A stretch of DNA of 64,000 nt, taken from positions 1 through 64,000 of the forward strand of contig JBNGIO010006336.1 of NCBI GenBank assembly GCA_049999805.1. Reading direction: 5' to 3'. The translations under genes and the position numbers were made by a program. Of this stretch, positions 22,016 to 33,187 are shown piece after piece. The notes below the pieces were generated by a model, which worked only from the letters and a program-made list of their open reading frames with translations, was not told the origin of the DNA and ran no database searches. The stretch is from Folioceros fuciformis (lineage: Eukaryota > Anthocerotophyta > Anthocerotopsida > Anthocerotales). Every line of letters begins with the position of its first letter. Position 1 is the first letter of the stretch.

Positions 22016-25000
22016 ATGCCAGCAACGTCCTCTCGGCGGACCGGGACACGCATGCTCTTCTCCTTGGCGAGGTCCTTTTCCTCCATAGCTCCGTCCTCGA
22101 GGTCCTTGTCACCGGTGCACCCTTTCTGCCAGCCCACACGCGGTCAGGGTTTTGAACTGTACCGGCATCTGAGACAGACGGCGGTGAAGCCGACCAACCG
22201 TGTGTTGGTCGCAGTCCTGAAGGCATGCGGGGGTGCAGCAGATTTGGCAGCCGGGAAGCAAGTCCATGCCGACATTCTGGGAAGATTCTTGAATCCCAGT
22301 TTGGGCGTCGGGAATGGGCTGGTGGAGATGTATGCCAAATGCGGGAGCTTGGAGGATGCCCGCAGAGTGTTTGACACATTGCCGTCCAGGAATGTGGTGA
22401 CATGGAATTTCATGATCGCAGGATATGCCAAGCATGGGCTTGGTCGGGAGGCGCTTTCTCTTTATGAGAGGATGCAACATGAGGGCATCACTCATGCCAA
22501 CGACGTTACTTTTGTCAGCCTCCTCAGAGCGTGTGCCAGCATCGGAGCATTGTGTGAGGGCAAGAAGCTTCATCTTCAGATTCGGGAAAGAGAACTGGAA
22601 GCCAATGTGATTGTAGGGAACTGCTTGGTGGACATGTACGCCAAGTGTGGGAGCGTAGAGGATGCTCGCAGGCTGTTTGACAGACTGCCCGTGAAAGATG
22701 TGGTCACATGGAACGCTATGCTGGCAGGGTATGCTCGGTACGGGCTCGGTCACGATGCGCTCACTCTCTTTGGGAGCATGCAACGGCATGGCATCGTTGT
22801 TGCTGATAAGGTTACGTTTGTGTCCCTCTTGAAAGCATGTGCCAGTGTGGCAGCTTTAAGCGAAGGGAAGGACCTGCATTTTCAGATTCAAGAACGAGGA
22901 CTTGAGGCTGACGTGGTCGTGGGTAGCAGTCTGGTGGACATGTATGCAAAGTGCAGCAGCTTGGGAGAAGCCCGAAAGGTGTTTGACAGTTTGCACGCAA
23001 AGAATCTGGTGACATGGAATGCAATGCTCGCAGGGTATGTTCAGCATGGGCTTGCTGAGGAAGCGCTTGCTCTGTATGCAAACATGCAACAAGAGGAGGA
23101 TACGCGGGCAGCACCAGATCATGTTACGTTTGTGTGCCTCTTGAAAGCATGCGCAAGTGTGCGGGCCCTCCATGAGGGCAAACAGTTTCATCTGCAAATT
23201 CGAAACCGAGGGCTTGAATCCGACCTAGTTGTGGGCAGCAGCCTTCTGGACATGTATACGAAGTGTGGGAGCCTGGAGGACGCCCGCAGAGTGTTTGACC
23301 GACTGCCAGTAAAGAATGTGGTGACGTGGAATGCCATGATCGCAGGCTATGCCCAGCAAGGCCTCGTTCGAGAAGGTCTCATACTGTACAAACGGATGCA
23401 ACAAGAAGGCATTTTTTCAGCTGATTATGGTCCGCTTCTGAGTCTCCTGAAAGCATGTTCGAGGGATGGAGGAGGACTGGGTGACGCCAGGCACCTGCAC
23501 ACCTTTGTCCAGGAAACAGGGCTGGATGTCGACGTTGTTGTTGGCAGGAGTTTGGTGGACATGTATGCAAAGTGTGGCAGCGTACAGGATGCACGCAAAG
23601 TCTTTGACCAGATGCCATCGAGAGATGTGGTGGCATGGACTGTCATGATTGCAGCATATGCTCAGCATGGGCTCGGTGCAGAAGCTCTCAACCTTTATTC
23701 TCGCATGCAGCTAGAAGGTATCAGTCTGGCTGATAATGTAACGTTTGTGTGTCTCCTGAAAGCATGTGCCAGCATTGGCCCTTCAGCCTTACATGAGGGG
23801 CAACAGTTACATTTGCAGATTCAAGAGAGAGGGTTTGACGCATACGTAGCTGTGGGCAGCTCTTTGGTGGACATGTATGCCAAATGTGGCAGTTTACGTG
23901 ATGCTCGAAGGGTATTTGATGGATTGCTGGGAAAAGATGTGGTGACGTGGAATGCCATGATTGCAGGATACGTGCAGCATGGCATCGGCCAAGAAGCCCT
24001 TGCTCTGTATGCAAATACGCAGCGGGAGGGCATTGATCTGGCTGACAATGTTTCATTTGTGTTGCTCCTGAAGGCATGTGCCAGTCTTGGTGCTGTGGGG
24101 TTATGCAAGGGTAAGGAGCTTCATGACAAGATTCGAGAAAGGGGACTGGAAGCTAATGCTGTCATTTCCAGTGCCCTGGTGGATATGTTTGCAAAGTGTG
24201 GCAGCGTGCAAGAAGCCCGCACCATGTTTGATAAAGTTCGTGCAAGACACGGAGTGACATGGAATACCATGCTTGCAGCCTACGCTCACCATGGCCTTGT
24301 TAACGAAGCTATGGCACTGTACACAGAAATGCCACAGGATTGTGTTGGCCTATCAACGTTCGCATGCCTCCTGAAAGCATGTGGCAGTGCCGGAGCCATT
24401 CATCAGGGAAGGCAGCTCCATTTGCAGCTCCAACACAGAGGACTGGATGATGACCTAGTAGCTGTTACTGCCTTGGTGGACATGTATGCAAAATGTGGAG
24501 CTTTGGATCATGCCCGCAGAGTGTTTGACAAGCTACCATCAAAGAGTGTGGCGGTGTGGAATGCCATGATTTCTGGCTGCGTCCAGTATGGGAACGGACA
24601 AGAGGCCCTTCTTCTCTTCTCAAGAATGCAACAGGAAGGCATTTGTCTGGCCGATATTGCTTCATTTGCTCAGCTCCTTAACGTATGTGCTAGCCTTGGA
24701 GCCCTGAGCAAAGGCAGGGAGCTTCACTGCACAATTCAAGAACGAGGACTGGAGAGCGATGGGATTATTGGCAGCAGCTTGGTGGATATGTATGCAAAAT
24801 GTGGCGCCTTGGATGAAGCTCGCTCTGTATTTGACAGATTGCCAAGCAAGGATCTTGTAACCTGGACGGCCATGATCTCGGGATACGATCAGCAAGACCT
24901 TGGTCACGATGCTCTTCGTCTTTTCAGCCGTATGTGTGTGGATGGCATTCATCCAACCGACCATGTGGCATTCATCTGCCTCCTGAGAGCCTGCGCCAGC

Positions 25001-26074
25001 ACTGGAGCTCTGCATCAGGGGAGGCAGCTTCATTCTCTGATCCAGGACGAAGGACTTGAAGCCAACGTTTTGGTCGGCAGCAGCCTTGTCGACATGTATG
25101 CAAAGTGTGGCAGCATGGAGGATGCGCAGGAACTGTTCGACAGACTGCCGACGAGAGATGTGGTGACTTGGACTGCTATGCTGAATGGTTATGGGCAGCA
25201 AAATGACGTGGAAGCTGCAATCCAGTGTTTCAAAGCGATGCAGCACCACGGAGTTGAGCCCAACGGTGCCACTTTCCTGTGCCTTCTCGTGGCCTGCAGC
25301 CACGCGGGTCTCGTGAAAGAGGGTCAGCAGTATTTCAAGATGATGGAAGAGGCTCACGGCATCACACCGTCTGTTCATCACTATAATTCCATGGTCGATC
25401 TTCTCGGCCGATCAGGAAACCTTGACGAAGCAGAAAACATGCTGGAGAGTATTCCTATCAAGGACAACGATGTTGGGTGGACATCTTTGCTCAGTGCGTG
25501 TAAAGCCCATGGTGATGTAGGGCGAGGAGAGAGATGTTTCAACCGGCTTGTGGAAATGGGACCTGGAAACGCACCCGCTTATGCACTCTTGGCTAGCATC
25601 TACTCCCATGCTGGGATGTGGGGTGATGTAGAAAGGATAGAAAGCCTGAGGAAAAGTGCAGGAGCTTACAAAGTGCCTGCAAGGGCTTGCATTGAGATCA
25701 ACAGCACAGTGCACAAGTTTATTGTTGGGGGTGGTAGAGACGACACGTCCTCAAAGCTTAAGAGTGTTAACTCAAGGTTGAAGGAGGGAGAGGGCCATGC
25801 ACCTCAAACACAACTGCTTGCCAAGCCAGAGTCTGACACAAGGAACGAGGATACCTTATGTGGCCATGCTGAGAAACTAGCTCTGGCCTTCGGACTCCTC
25901 AACACTGCAGAAGGCACCTCCTTGCTGGTGACAAAGAACCTTCGAATGTGCGATGACTGCCACAACGGCACCAAGATCATGTCCAAGCTCGAGAAGCGAG
26001 AGATCGTCGTAAGAGATGCCCACCGGGTGCACCATTTTGTAGATGGCTTGTGCTCTTGTGGGGATCGTCACTGA
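22016..26074 (+). CDS. PLS-class PPR protein with variant DYW (DRH) deaminase domain
   Basis: Intronless, 1352 residues. The N-terminus is basic and Ser/Arg-rich (MLFSLARSFSSIAPSSRS from an internal ATG at 22052), consistent with a mitochondrial or plastid presequence. About ten P-L-S triplets of about 100 residues follow, each carrying a version of LVDMYAKCGS..DARRVFD and VTWNAMIAGY. E1/E2-type repeats come next, with a modified PG box (KVPARACIEINSTVHKF, PA in place of PG). The DYW domain has the deaminase zinc ligands HAEKLALAFGL (HxE) and CDDCH (CxxCH), then REIVVRDAHRVHHF. The protein ends CSCGDRH, so the terminal DYW is replaced by DRH. PPR-DYW proteins bind one organellar RNA site and edit a single nucleotide; the target could be predicted from residues 5 and 35 of each repeat. 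The alternative start at 22052 is plausible. Confidence 0.95.
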   Translation: MPATSSRRTGTRMLFSLARSFSSIAPSSRSLSPVHPFCQPTRGQGFELYRHLRQTAVKPTNRVLVAVLKACGGAADLAAGKQVHADILGRFLNPSLGVGNGLVEMYAKCGSLEDARRVFDTLPSRNVVTWNFMIAGYAKHGLGREALSLYERMQHEGITHANDVTFVSLLRACASIGALCEGKKLHLQIRERELEANVIVGNCLVDMYAKCGSVEDARRLFDRLPVKDVVTWNAMLAGYARYGLGHDALTLFGSMQRHGIVVADKVTFVSLLKACASVAALSEGKDLHFQIQERGLEADVVVGSSLVDMYAKCSSLGEARKVFDSLHAKNLVTWNAMLAGYVQHGLAEEALALYANMQQEEDTRAAPDHVTFVCLLKACASVRALHEGKQFHLQIRNRGLESDLVVGSSLLDMYTKCGSLEDARRVFDRLPVKNVVTWNAMIAGYAQQGLVREGLILYKRMQQEGIFSADYGPLLSLLKACSRDGGGLGDARHLHTFVQETGLDVDVVVGRSLVDMYAKCGSVQDARKVFDQMPSRDVVAWTVMIAAYAQHGLGAEALNLYSRMQLEGISLADNVTFVCLLKACASIGPSALHEGQQLHLQIQERGFDAYVAVGSSLVDMYAKCGSLRDARRVFDGLLGKDVVTWNAMIAGYVQHGIGQEALALYANTQREGIDLADNVSFVLLLKACASLGAVGLCKGKELHDKIRERGLEANAVISSALVDMFAKCGSVQEARTMFDKVRARHGVTWNTMLAAYAHHGLVNEAMALYTEMPQDCVGLSTFACLLKACGSAGAIHQGRQLHLQLQHRGLDDDLVAVTALVDMYAKCGALDHARRVFDKLPSKSVAVWNAMISGCVQYGNGQEALLLFSRMQQEGICLADIASFAQLLNVCASLGALSKGRELHCTIQERGLESDGIIGSSLVDMYAKCGALDEARSVFDRLPSKDLVTWTAMISGYDQQDLGHDALRLFSRMCVDGIHPTDHVAFICLLRACASTGALHQGRQLHSLIQDEGLEANVLVGSSLVDMYAKCGSMEDAQELFDRLPTRDVVTWTAMLNGYGQQNDVEAAIQCFKAMQHHGVEPNGATFLCLLVACSHAGLVKEGQQYFKMMEEAHGITPSVHHYNSMVDLLGRSGNLDEAENMLESIPIKDNDVGWTSLLSACKAHGDVGRGERCFNRLVEMGPGNAPAYALLASIYSHAGMWGDVERIESLRKSAGAYKVPARACIEINSTVHKFIVGGGRDDTSSKLKSVNSRLKEGEGHAPQTQLLAKPESDTRNEDTLCGHAEKLALAFGLLNTAEGTSLLVTKNLRMCDDCHNGTKIMSKLEKREIVVRDAHRVHHFVDGLCSCGDRH

Positions 26075-27996
26075 TCAGCTTCTGATGATAGAAAGGTCCA
26101 CAAAAATCTCTAGAGCCTCCCTTGCGTCCCGCCATAGAGTAATTTGCCACGCCGTAAAAGAAATGTCTTCACAGACGTGGGGCCTCGTTTCGCTGCCATT
26201 GCCAGCCTGGCCTGAAAGTCTTTACAGCCTTTCCTCCTTTTTTGCTCTGCCTTTGAAGAAAGTCTTTCAGCCTCAGCCATTCCCTTTCTCGCCCGCCTCC
26301 TTTTCCTCTCCTCGCCAAGCTTCCCCTCGCAGACCAAAGCGATGCTGTGCTGTGATCCTATATTCCGTTGCCGAGAACTTCACAGGGAGCCTGCGTAGTT
26401 AAACTCATGTTGGCTATCTGCTTGGCCCCTTCATCTCCCAACGTGTCTGGCAACACCAGCCTTTCTCCTCTGTTGTGGAGGTTTTGTTGTCACCGACACA
26501 GTTGGGTGATGAAGCTGCTAAACAGCTATTTGACATGACGAGCACCTCGACCAGACGTGCCAGACGCTCCCCAGCTCCTTGCAGCTGGTTTCGCATCCTC
26601 GCATCTGTGGTGAAGTTCGGTGTCTGCGCTCTGATCCATCAAACGTTAGTCCGCATCTTGAGAAGGTGTTGTCGGTTCGTCAGAGACTGTTTCCACGAAA
26701 TTCCTACAGGGACTTGTTGTAGCCACCCTGCCATCTCACTGCAACTGCTTCTTCTGTGCAGGATTTGCTACCTGCGATCAACTCAATCGTGCGAGGCTCA
26801 CGCTTTTCAGGCTTGGTCAGGGCAGGACGCACCTTCAATAAAGCGCTGTCGTTTTAAGATCTGCACTGTTTGGTGTGGTTCTTAGGTTCTCTGCAGAATT
26901 CTCAGACGTTTGCAGAGCACAGATTGTTTGGTTGGCAAGCATGTAACAACAAGCTTGCATGGTGTTTTGGGCGAACATAATCTGCGTCACAAGCCCGAGC
27001 ATGATGCATCTCGTGGCCTTTCTGTGAATCCCGTTCCTACAATCTAAAGCAGGGAACAGCGGAAGCTCCCCAATACAACACAATCCTCACACGAATTCGC
27101 GTACTGCTGAATCCGAAAACAATAATATCGGGAATGGAAAACTCCTTTCAACGAGGCTGTGTCGGCCAAAATAGAGACCTGGGGGACCTGTGTAGGCAGG
27201 GCAGCGTGAGAAGGGAGACAATTCAAATATTTACGGACTTGTATGGATCAGCCGCAATCCCAAAGGCAAGATTGTCGAAGCCACGCGAATAAGCGGGACT
27301 TTGGAAAGCAGGGCAAGCAGAGCAGGACATGGCGCGGAGAGCTACCAGTGATGAGGTGAGTACTTACAATGATGGCGGAGGAAGGTGGGAATCGCAGCCT
27401 CGATTACAAAATGGAAGTACGCCATGCGAGGTATCATTCTTTGCCAGAGTTCAGTAAACCAACCTAAGTAAAAGCACCGTCCCTCGACCAACTCCCACCC
27501 GCTGTCCAAGCATTTGGTAGCAAAAAGGTTGAATGTAAGCAAATCGCAAGCATGGCAAGGAGAGGGAAGGGAAGCGAGGTGCGGAACGCGAGCAGGTAGA
27601 GCCTAAGAGCAGGGTTATGCCTTGTCTAATATATCTTTGTCTTCTTCAACCCGGTACATACTGTATTCTGAGCCATTGGCGGCTGCAATAAAGCCTTACT
27701 GAGTTCCTTGTTGCCATTTGGCTCTCTCTCAGCGGAAGGAAGCTCGCAGCCTCAGCTTCGCAGCTTTCTAAGAAGCTTCCATTCTGGTGCTCCTGCGTCC
27801 TCTCGCTGGTCCATGCTCGTCCTGTACCAGTCGCGTCGTCGGAGAATCTTCTGCATGCTGCGCTCTGTTTGCCAATTGCTTTCTGCCGAGAAAAGCACGT
27901 CGCTTCATTTGCGTCATCACCAAGAGAAAGGAAAACAGAGCAAGCCAAGCCACGCAGAGCAGAGCAGACAAAGAGCAGCGCTGAGCGGAGAAGAAG
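26075..27996. other. Intergenic region downstream of the PPR gene
   Basis: I support no gene here. A frame at about 26475-26885 is open for some 135 codons from a non-ATG start, but it is Cys/Arg-rich, has no recognisable domain and overlaps an antisense frame. The last few hundred bases are the presumed promoter and leader of the small zinc-ribbon gene at 27997. Confidence 0.45.
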
Positions 27997-28413
27997 ATGA
28001 AGAAGCTGGCAAGAGCGAAAGGCAAGGACAGGCAGGCCAGCAGCTCAGCTACTGGAAGCATCCAAGATCCCGATTCTCACGAGGATGACACCTCCACCTC
28101 CGCTCAGGTGACTGGCATACCCGCCAATTCGATCTCCATGTACGCGCGCTTTCACTTGGCGCCTTGCTTGGAGCTTCCTGTGTTGCATTTTTCACAATTC
28201 TGCAAGCTTCTTCTAACAAGACCGCAACTCCGGCTTGTGCAGACGAGAGCATGCGCGCCGCATAATTCCAACTCGCATTTGGTGCACTACTCGGACAGAA
28301 GCGAGTTGAGGCGCATCTGCGTGGTCTGCAGCAAGCGGCAACACTTCTACTGTCCGTCGTGCAACAGCTTCATGTGCCTCGGCCCCTGCTTTGTCAAGCA
28401 TCACTCCGGATGA
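27997..28413 (+). CDS. Small zinc-ribbon protein, piggyBac-type zinc finger (copy 1)
   Basis: The model joins 27997-28107 and 28243-28413 (93 residues). It begins MKKLARAKGKDRQ, a basic head, then an acidic Ser/Asp stretch. The second exon encodes HLVHYSDRSELRRICVVCSKRQ, HFYCPSCNSFMCLGPCFVKHH. The Cys/His spacing (CxxC, CxxC, CxxxC, HH) matches the zinc finger at the C-terminus of piggyBac (DDE_Tnp_1_7) transposases, here without any transposase. A paralogue lies 5.2 kb downstream with the same two-exon layout and a 171-nt second exon of identical length. The 135-nt intron is a multiple of three and has no stop, so an unspliced transcript would give a 138-residue protein. A domesticated transposon finger is inferred; the function is unknown. 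Confidence 0.75.
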   Translation: MKKLARAKGKDRQASSSATGSIQDPDSHEDDTSTSAQVTGIPANSISMYARFHLAPCLELPVLHFSQFCKLLLTRPQLRLVQTRACAPHNSNSHLVHYSDRSELRRICVVCSKRQHFYCPSCNSFMCLGPCFVKHHSG

Positions 28414-30375
28414 GCTGAGGATTCAGGCTGTTAGCGGCCAATGCATCCGATTCTTTCCTCTTCCGCGTCCTCCTCCTGGCACTGCCTGATCAGCGAGGCT
28501 AGGCACTGGACGCCCGCCCCGAGCATCGGCGCATAGCAATTTTGGGTACGCATTCAATTTCTATCCAATCTTCTGGAGAGGGAGGAGCATCCAGAGAAGC
28601 ATTCGAAATGTAAAAGTCAGTATACCTTAGAGCCACCATTCCCGCCTCGTGCAGGCTCAGGCGTCCTGGCCTTCAATCCGTCGGAGTAGGACAGCACGAA
28701 TCATCCTGTTCAGCAGCTGGTACCAGTGCTGGAAATGGTGCGTCCTCATCCACAACCTTGTCCTGTACATTCATTCCTCCACTCTCGATGCTTCATATTA
28801 CGAAGAAGCAGTAGGCCGTCCACCTCAAGCGCAGCAGTGCAACACTTTCTTTTAGCTCAAGATTGTCAGATTTTATTTCGTTCGTGGTGAACTTGTGACA
28901 TTCGTATCTCGATTCTGTTGTCTTGGCAATGCCTTCCTCTACACAAGGGCCATGGCAGTTGTCTCTGAGTTGCGATCTGGCATTGGTTACTATTATTTTT
29001 TGTCCTGAGGACTCAGGACGGTGTGGCTCACGACACTCGCATTCACAGCTGCTCGCTGTGTCCACACAAATCGCGAGCACTCCTTGTCATCTTTGGACAC
29101 ATGTTGGCACTGCCAATTATCTACAATATACTGTCCCCTCCTGGATACGAGTCTATCCATGCCACCAGCTGTTGTAACAGCGTGCAAAATATGCAAAAAC
29201 CAAAGGTGGTAAGGTAACGCATGCACTTGGGGGCTATACAAAGGGTAGGTGTCCAATCGGGCAGCGGCGGGCATTGATGAAGACGAGAATATTATGTTTT
29301 GGCTAAATTTATAATAAGCAGGGCTGATGCTGAGCTTGTGGGATGGCAGCCTGTAAGTGGCCGCTGGCAAAAGAAGAGGCAAAGGGCAATCATCACGCTG
29401 CTCCGTTCACGTTTGCTCTTAGCGCCTCTCGGCCTTGGTACGCGCCCTCATTAATTGTATTGTGGTCCCAGGCCCCTTAATTGTGCATGATTATCCTGCG
29501 GGCTTCCTTAAAGCCCTGCACATGTCTGCCAACAAACACCAACTCTTGTGTGTGTATCCAGATGCCATAGGAGAGCCCACTCAAGGTAATGTTTTGCTGT
29601 TGTAACTTCCTTCCCCGATAATCCAATTTGGGAGCTGTTCTTGATGTGTCAATGGCTGATTCTTGCAGGTAAGGTATGGCAAGCCGAGGACTCTTATTCA
29701 CTTTGCTCACACTAATGACAGAGACTTAAAATTGAGTGACTCAAATTGAGTGGCTTGAGTGGCGAGTGGTGGAATGGAAGGCAGGGGGGTTGGGGTGATA
29801 ACCGAGGCCCAGGCTTTAATGAGCACGCAACGGCATTTAGTGCAAGCAGGCTAAATATACATACGTATAAAGAGGAAGCATTCAGCGGTGCCGCTAATCC
29901 TGCTGATATTGTGGCAGCGGGAGGCAGCCCGAATCGGGACGCGGCCCAGTTTGGGCCGCGTTTCCGCCCACCTGCATCTGTCGTATGCGTGGGAATGGCA
30001 AGCAATGATGCAGCAATCCAGGGAGCGGGGTCACATGCGCAGCGGTGGGCTCGGCCCACAGTTGGCCGCGCCTGGACGCAACCAGTTTCCCTTCCACGGA
30101 CTGCCACTCGCTCGCTCGATCACTCATTCGAGGTAAGGTGGATTGTATACAGCCCCGCGTGTACCCGACTCACATTCGCCCTGCCCCCTTTGCCCACATC
30201 AATTCCCGCACCACATGTTTCTGCCGCGCGCTCCACCCTGCGCTTTTCGCACTATTGCACCCTCGCCCGCTGCACTTGCCTAATAACCAGCCCTCCCTGC
30301 CTTTGGCCCTGCTATGTCACTCTCTCGCCGGTACATGAGGCCCCTCCCTGGTAACCACCACCGTCTCTTTCCGAA

Positions 30376-30420
30376 CCACACCACACCACACCACACCACA
30401 CCACACCACACCACACCACA
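30376..30420. repeat. (CCACA)n microsatellite
   Basis: About nine uninterrupted copies of the pentanucleotide CCACA. Confidence 0.95.
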
Positions 30421-30819
30421 TCGCCCGGCAAGGATCATAACACCAACTTAATCTGAAGCCGAACGAACCCTGAATGCCTATTTAACCACTCCGATTATGA
30501 ATGAGATAATGGCTTGGAAAGTGACGACCAAAAAGAGGAAGAAAGAGAGATTTATTTTTGGAGAGATACACTTTTTGGAGACATAAGGTTTCTCATCTTA
30601 ATAATTATTTAGAAGGCTATCACATTTGTCTAATAAGAACTCCATTATTTAGTAAGTGTGTTTGTCAGTGAACTCATGAAGCAAAATGATCTTATAATCT
30701 CCTTTGATAGATGCTACTCAGGAAGAATGATAGATTACAAAATCCACAATACTTCAAGACCTAATTCGATGTGTGGACAGATGAAGACAAGCAACTTTGT
30801 AGAGGGTTTTTGTTGTTGT

Positions 30820-31000
30820 CTGGTGGTGTTGTTGTTGTTGCTTCTTTGTTTGAAATCAAGCTTACAAAGAGCAGAACCGGAATTGGATGTTGCTTTAACT
30901 ATTGTTGTTGCTTCTTTGTTTGAGATCGAGCTTACAAAGATCAGAGCGGAATTGGACGTTGAGCTTACAAAGATCAGAGCAGAATTGGATGTTGCTTGAA
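30820..31000. repeat. Diverged tandem repeats (GAGCTTACAAAGATCAGAGC type)
   Basis: Three copies of a roughly 36-bp motif ending GAATTGGATGTTG, two of them preceded by TTGTTGTTGCTTCTTTGTTTGA. The pattern suggests a duplicated composite unit. Confidence 0.75.
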
Positions 31001-31527
31001 CTATTCTTGTCACAGCCCCGTTTCAATCATTCTTCAAGGCACACTCGTGCTACTACTATGTAGTGGACAAGTGGAAGGATGACAAGTTACTTAGTGGCCT
31101 AGTATTAGTGTCTGTACTATTGTTGCCGCACATTCATAGTCTGTGAGTGGAAGGATAACAAGCTCCTAGGAGGCCTTGCATTGGCGTTGTTGTTTCTATC
31201 CTTGTGTCTCCTAGTACAAGATTGTGGAAACAGAAGTTGTTGTGTTGATTGTTTTTGTCATTGCCTTGCTTCCATTGCCTCTAAAGCATCCTTCCAAGCA
31301 TACTATAGCTTCTCAATCACATCCAAAATTACAGTCCAAGCTGGTCTTGCCTCACAACACAAGGGTTGCTAAAATGTGAGTTGAAAAAACAATCCGTGTC
31401 ACAAGTTGTATAGAAGACGCATAAACAGTGGAGACGTAAGGAAGGAAGGATGGGGTTGGAATGTGTCCTACTTCATGGAGCTTCGTGTGTGTTGAGGTGC
31501 GCGGCCTGGTGGCTGGCTGGTCGGTGA

Positions 31528-31612
31528 GCAGGGACAGGGACAGGGACAGGGACAGGAACACGGACGGGGACAGGGAAAGGGAAAGGGAAAGCGAAAGGGG
31601 AAAGGGAAGGGG
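31528..31612. repeat. Purine-rich hexanucleotide repeat (GGGACA/GGGAAA)n
   Basis: Runs of GGGACA change into GGGAAA with small interruptions; the plus strand is almost pure purine. It does not match the plant telomere repeat TTTAGGG. Confidence 0.9.
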
Positions 31613-32445
31613 ATGCATGGATATCATACTTGCGGAATATATATGTACATGTGTGTGTGGATCGCTGGATCTGCGGGTGAGCAGCCTGGCCAGTGAGCAT
31701 TTGGCTCTGCGCTCTGCCTCCAATCCGGTAAAATTGTTTGCAAGCATTGAATGGCATAGTTTCCGGCGCCGCCGGACGAGGGTTGCCGGCTGGCCTGGCC
31801 TGGCCTGGCCTGAGGAGGCCCTGGGACCTGGATGCCTGCCGCCTCGAGGTCGAGGTCGAGGTCGAGCGCGGGATCGGGCTCGGGCTCGGCCAGCCGCCTC
31901 GGGCATACCCAAAGACGGCGCGGGTGGGCCCTCCTGGTTCCGTTAGCGGCAATCGGGGGCTGGCCGGGGGCTCCGGCTCTGCGTCTCTGACAGCCACGCG
32001 GCGCTCGCCTCCCCTCCCCTCCACTCTACTCTCGAGATGTGTCTCGGTTGACCTGCCTACCATCCATCCATACATCCATACATGCATGCACATCCCCTTC
32101 CTTCCCTAAACCCACTACATATCTCCCTCGTACGGCACATGAAGCCTCCAGGAGAGCCAGCCACACTATGAGCATAAAACTCACATAACAATAATAATAT
32201 TATAATGGGCCTATTTAACCGGAGCGCGGCGGTTGAGATGGCCCGTACGTCGTGTCACGGGGCAACGGTATTCGTACCTGGGTTTTGGTTTTGTTCGCAG
32301 CCCAAACCGGGATGCCCGGCTGCCCCCTGCCCTCCTTCCTCTTCCTTCCGTTCCGTCAGAAAAACATCCACTCGGTCGTGAAGAAAAAGGAAGGAAGGAA
32401 GTAAGTAAGGTAGCAAGGCCTGATACATGACAATAGCAGCCCAAG

Positions 32446-32491
<46 letters not shown>
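32446..32491. repeat. (CCAG)n microsatellite
   Basis: About eleven uninterrupted copies of the tetranucleotide CCAG. Confidence 0.95.
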
Positions 32492-33187
32492 TTCCCGCTT
32501 CTTGGTGCCGCCACACAGGCTCTCTCTTTGTGTCCCTCTGAGCCAGCACGCCGTTCCGTTTGCCTGTGGCTGCTGGCTGTGCTGTGCTGTGGTGGAGCAG
32601 AATGGCCGTACGCGCTCCTGCCTGCTTCACGACGGGCCGGTGGGTGTGAAGCGCTTCGGGGGAGGCCTGTCATGCCCACAGTACCATTCTGCATTTCAAT
32701 ACGCGGCGGCTCATTTAAGACGAACTCAGCTCTTCGGCGGGTCGCGCGGGGCGTTGGAACTCGCTACGGCCTCCAACATCTTCTTCTTATTTACAACTTA
32801 CGCTCGCTACCTCCCCTCGCTCGCTGCCTTCACGCTCCGCGGCCCCCGCCACCGCTCGCCACCCCCAGCCAGCCAGCCAGCCAACTCCCTGCTGCGCCTC
32901 GCCTCTCTCGGAGAGCCGCCGCCCTGGGCTCCGCTGCCGCCCGCTCCCGCAGCCTCGCCTCGCCTCGGTCTGCTCTGCTCTGCTCTGCTCTGCCCTGTTG
33001 CTGCGCCTGCTCCTCACATGCTTCACGCTACTCATTCCTGACGCCACGCCACGCCTGCTGGCTTCCCCCTCGCGACGCCGCCGGCTTATCGGAATTGGCG
33101 CCGCTTCTTGCGCCCGCGCTCCACCTCTCCTCTGCACCAGCTCCTCCTCCAGCTCTGAAGTTGCTGCTGCCTCCAGAGTCTAGGAGG

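Larger units (their letters stand above)
28414..33187. other. Gene-poor region with simple repeats between the two zinc-ribbon paralogues
   Basis: Nearly 4.8 kb without a supported gene. It contains a CCACA microsatellite (30376-30420), diverged tandem repeats at about 30820-31000, a GGGACA/GGGAAA hexanucleotide tract (31528-31612), a CCAG tract (32446-32491) and CTCTG repeats before 33000. Frames of up to 206 codons are open across these low-complexity tracts on both strands, translating as RDRDRD or QPASQPAS runs. I do not accept them as genes. Confidence 0.5.

Noticed and set aside
24662-25381. Minus-strand open frame of about 240 codons inside the PPR gene
   Set aside because: It is the antisense shadow of the repetitive PPR coding sequence; similar shadows occur under each repeat.
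29746-30354. Plus-strand open frame of about 200 codons
   Set aside because: GC-rich DNA keeps all frames open here, antisense frames overlap it, and no domain or conserved motif is visible.
31528-31612. Interstitial telomere-like tract
   Set aside because: The unit is GGGACA/GGGAAA, not the plant telomere unit TTTAGGG.
31352-33041. Several frames of 110-206 codons on both strands reading as RDRDRD or QPASQPAS repeats
   Set aside because: They run through hexanucleotide, CCAG and CTCTG microsatellites whose low complexity removes stop codons.
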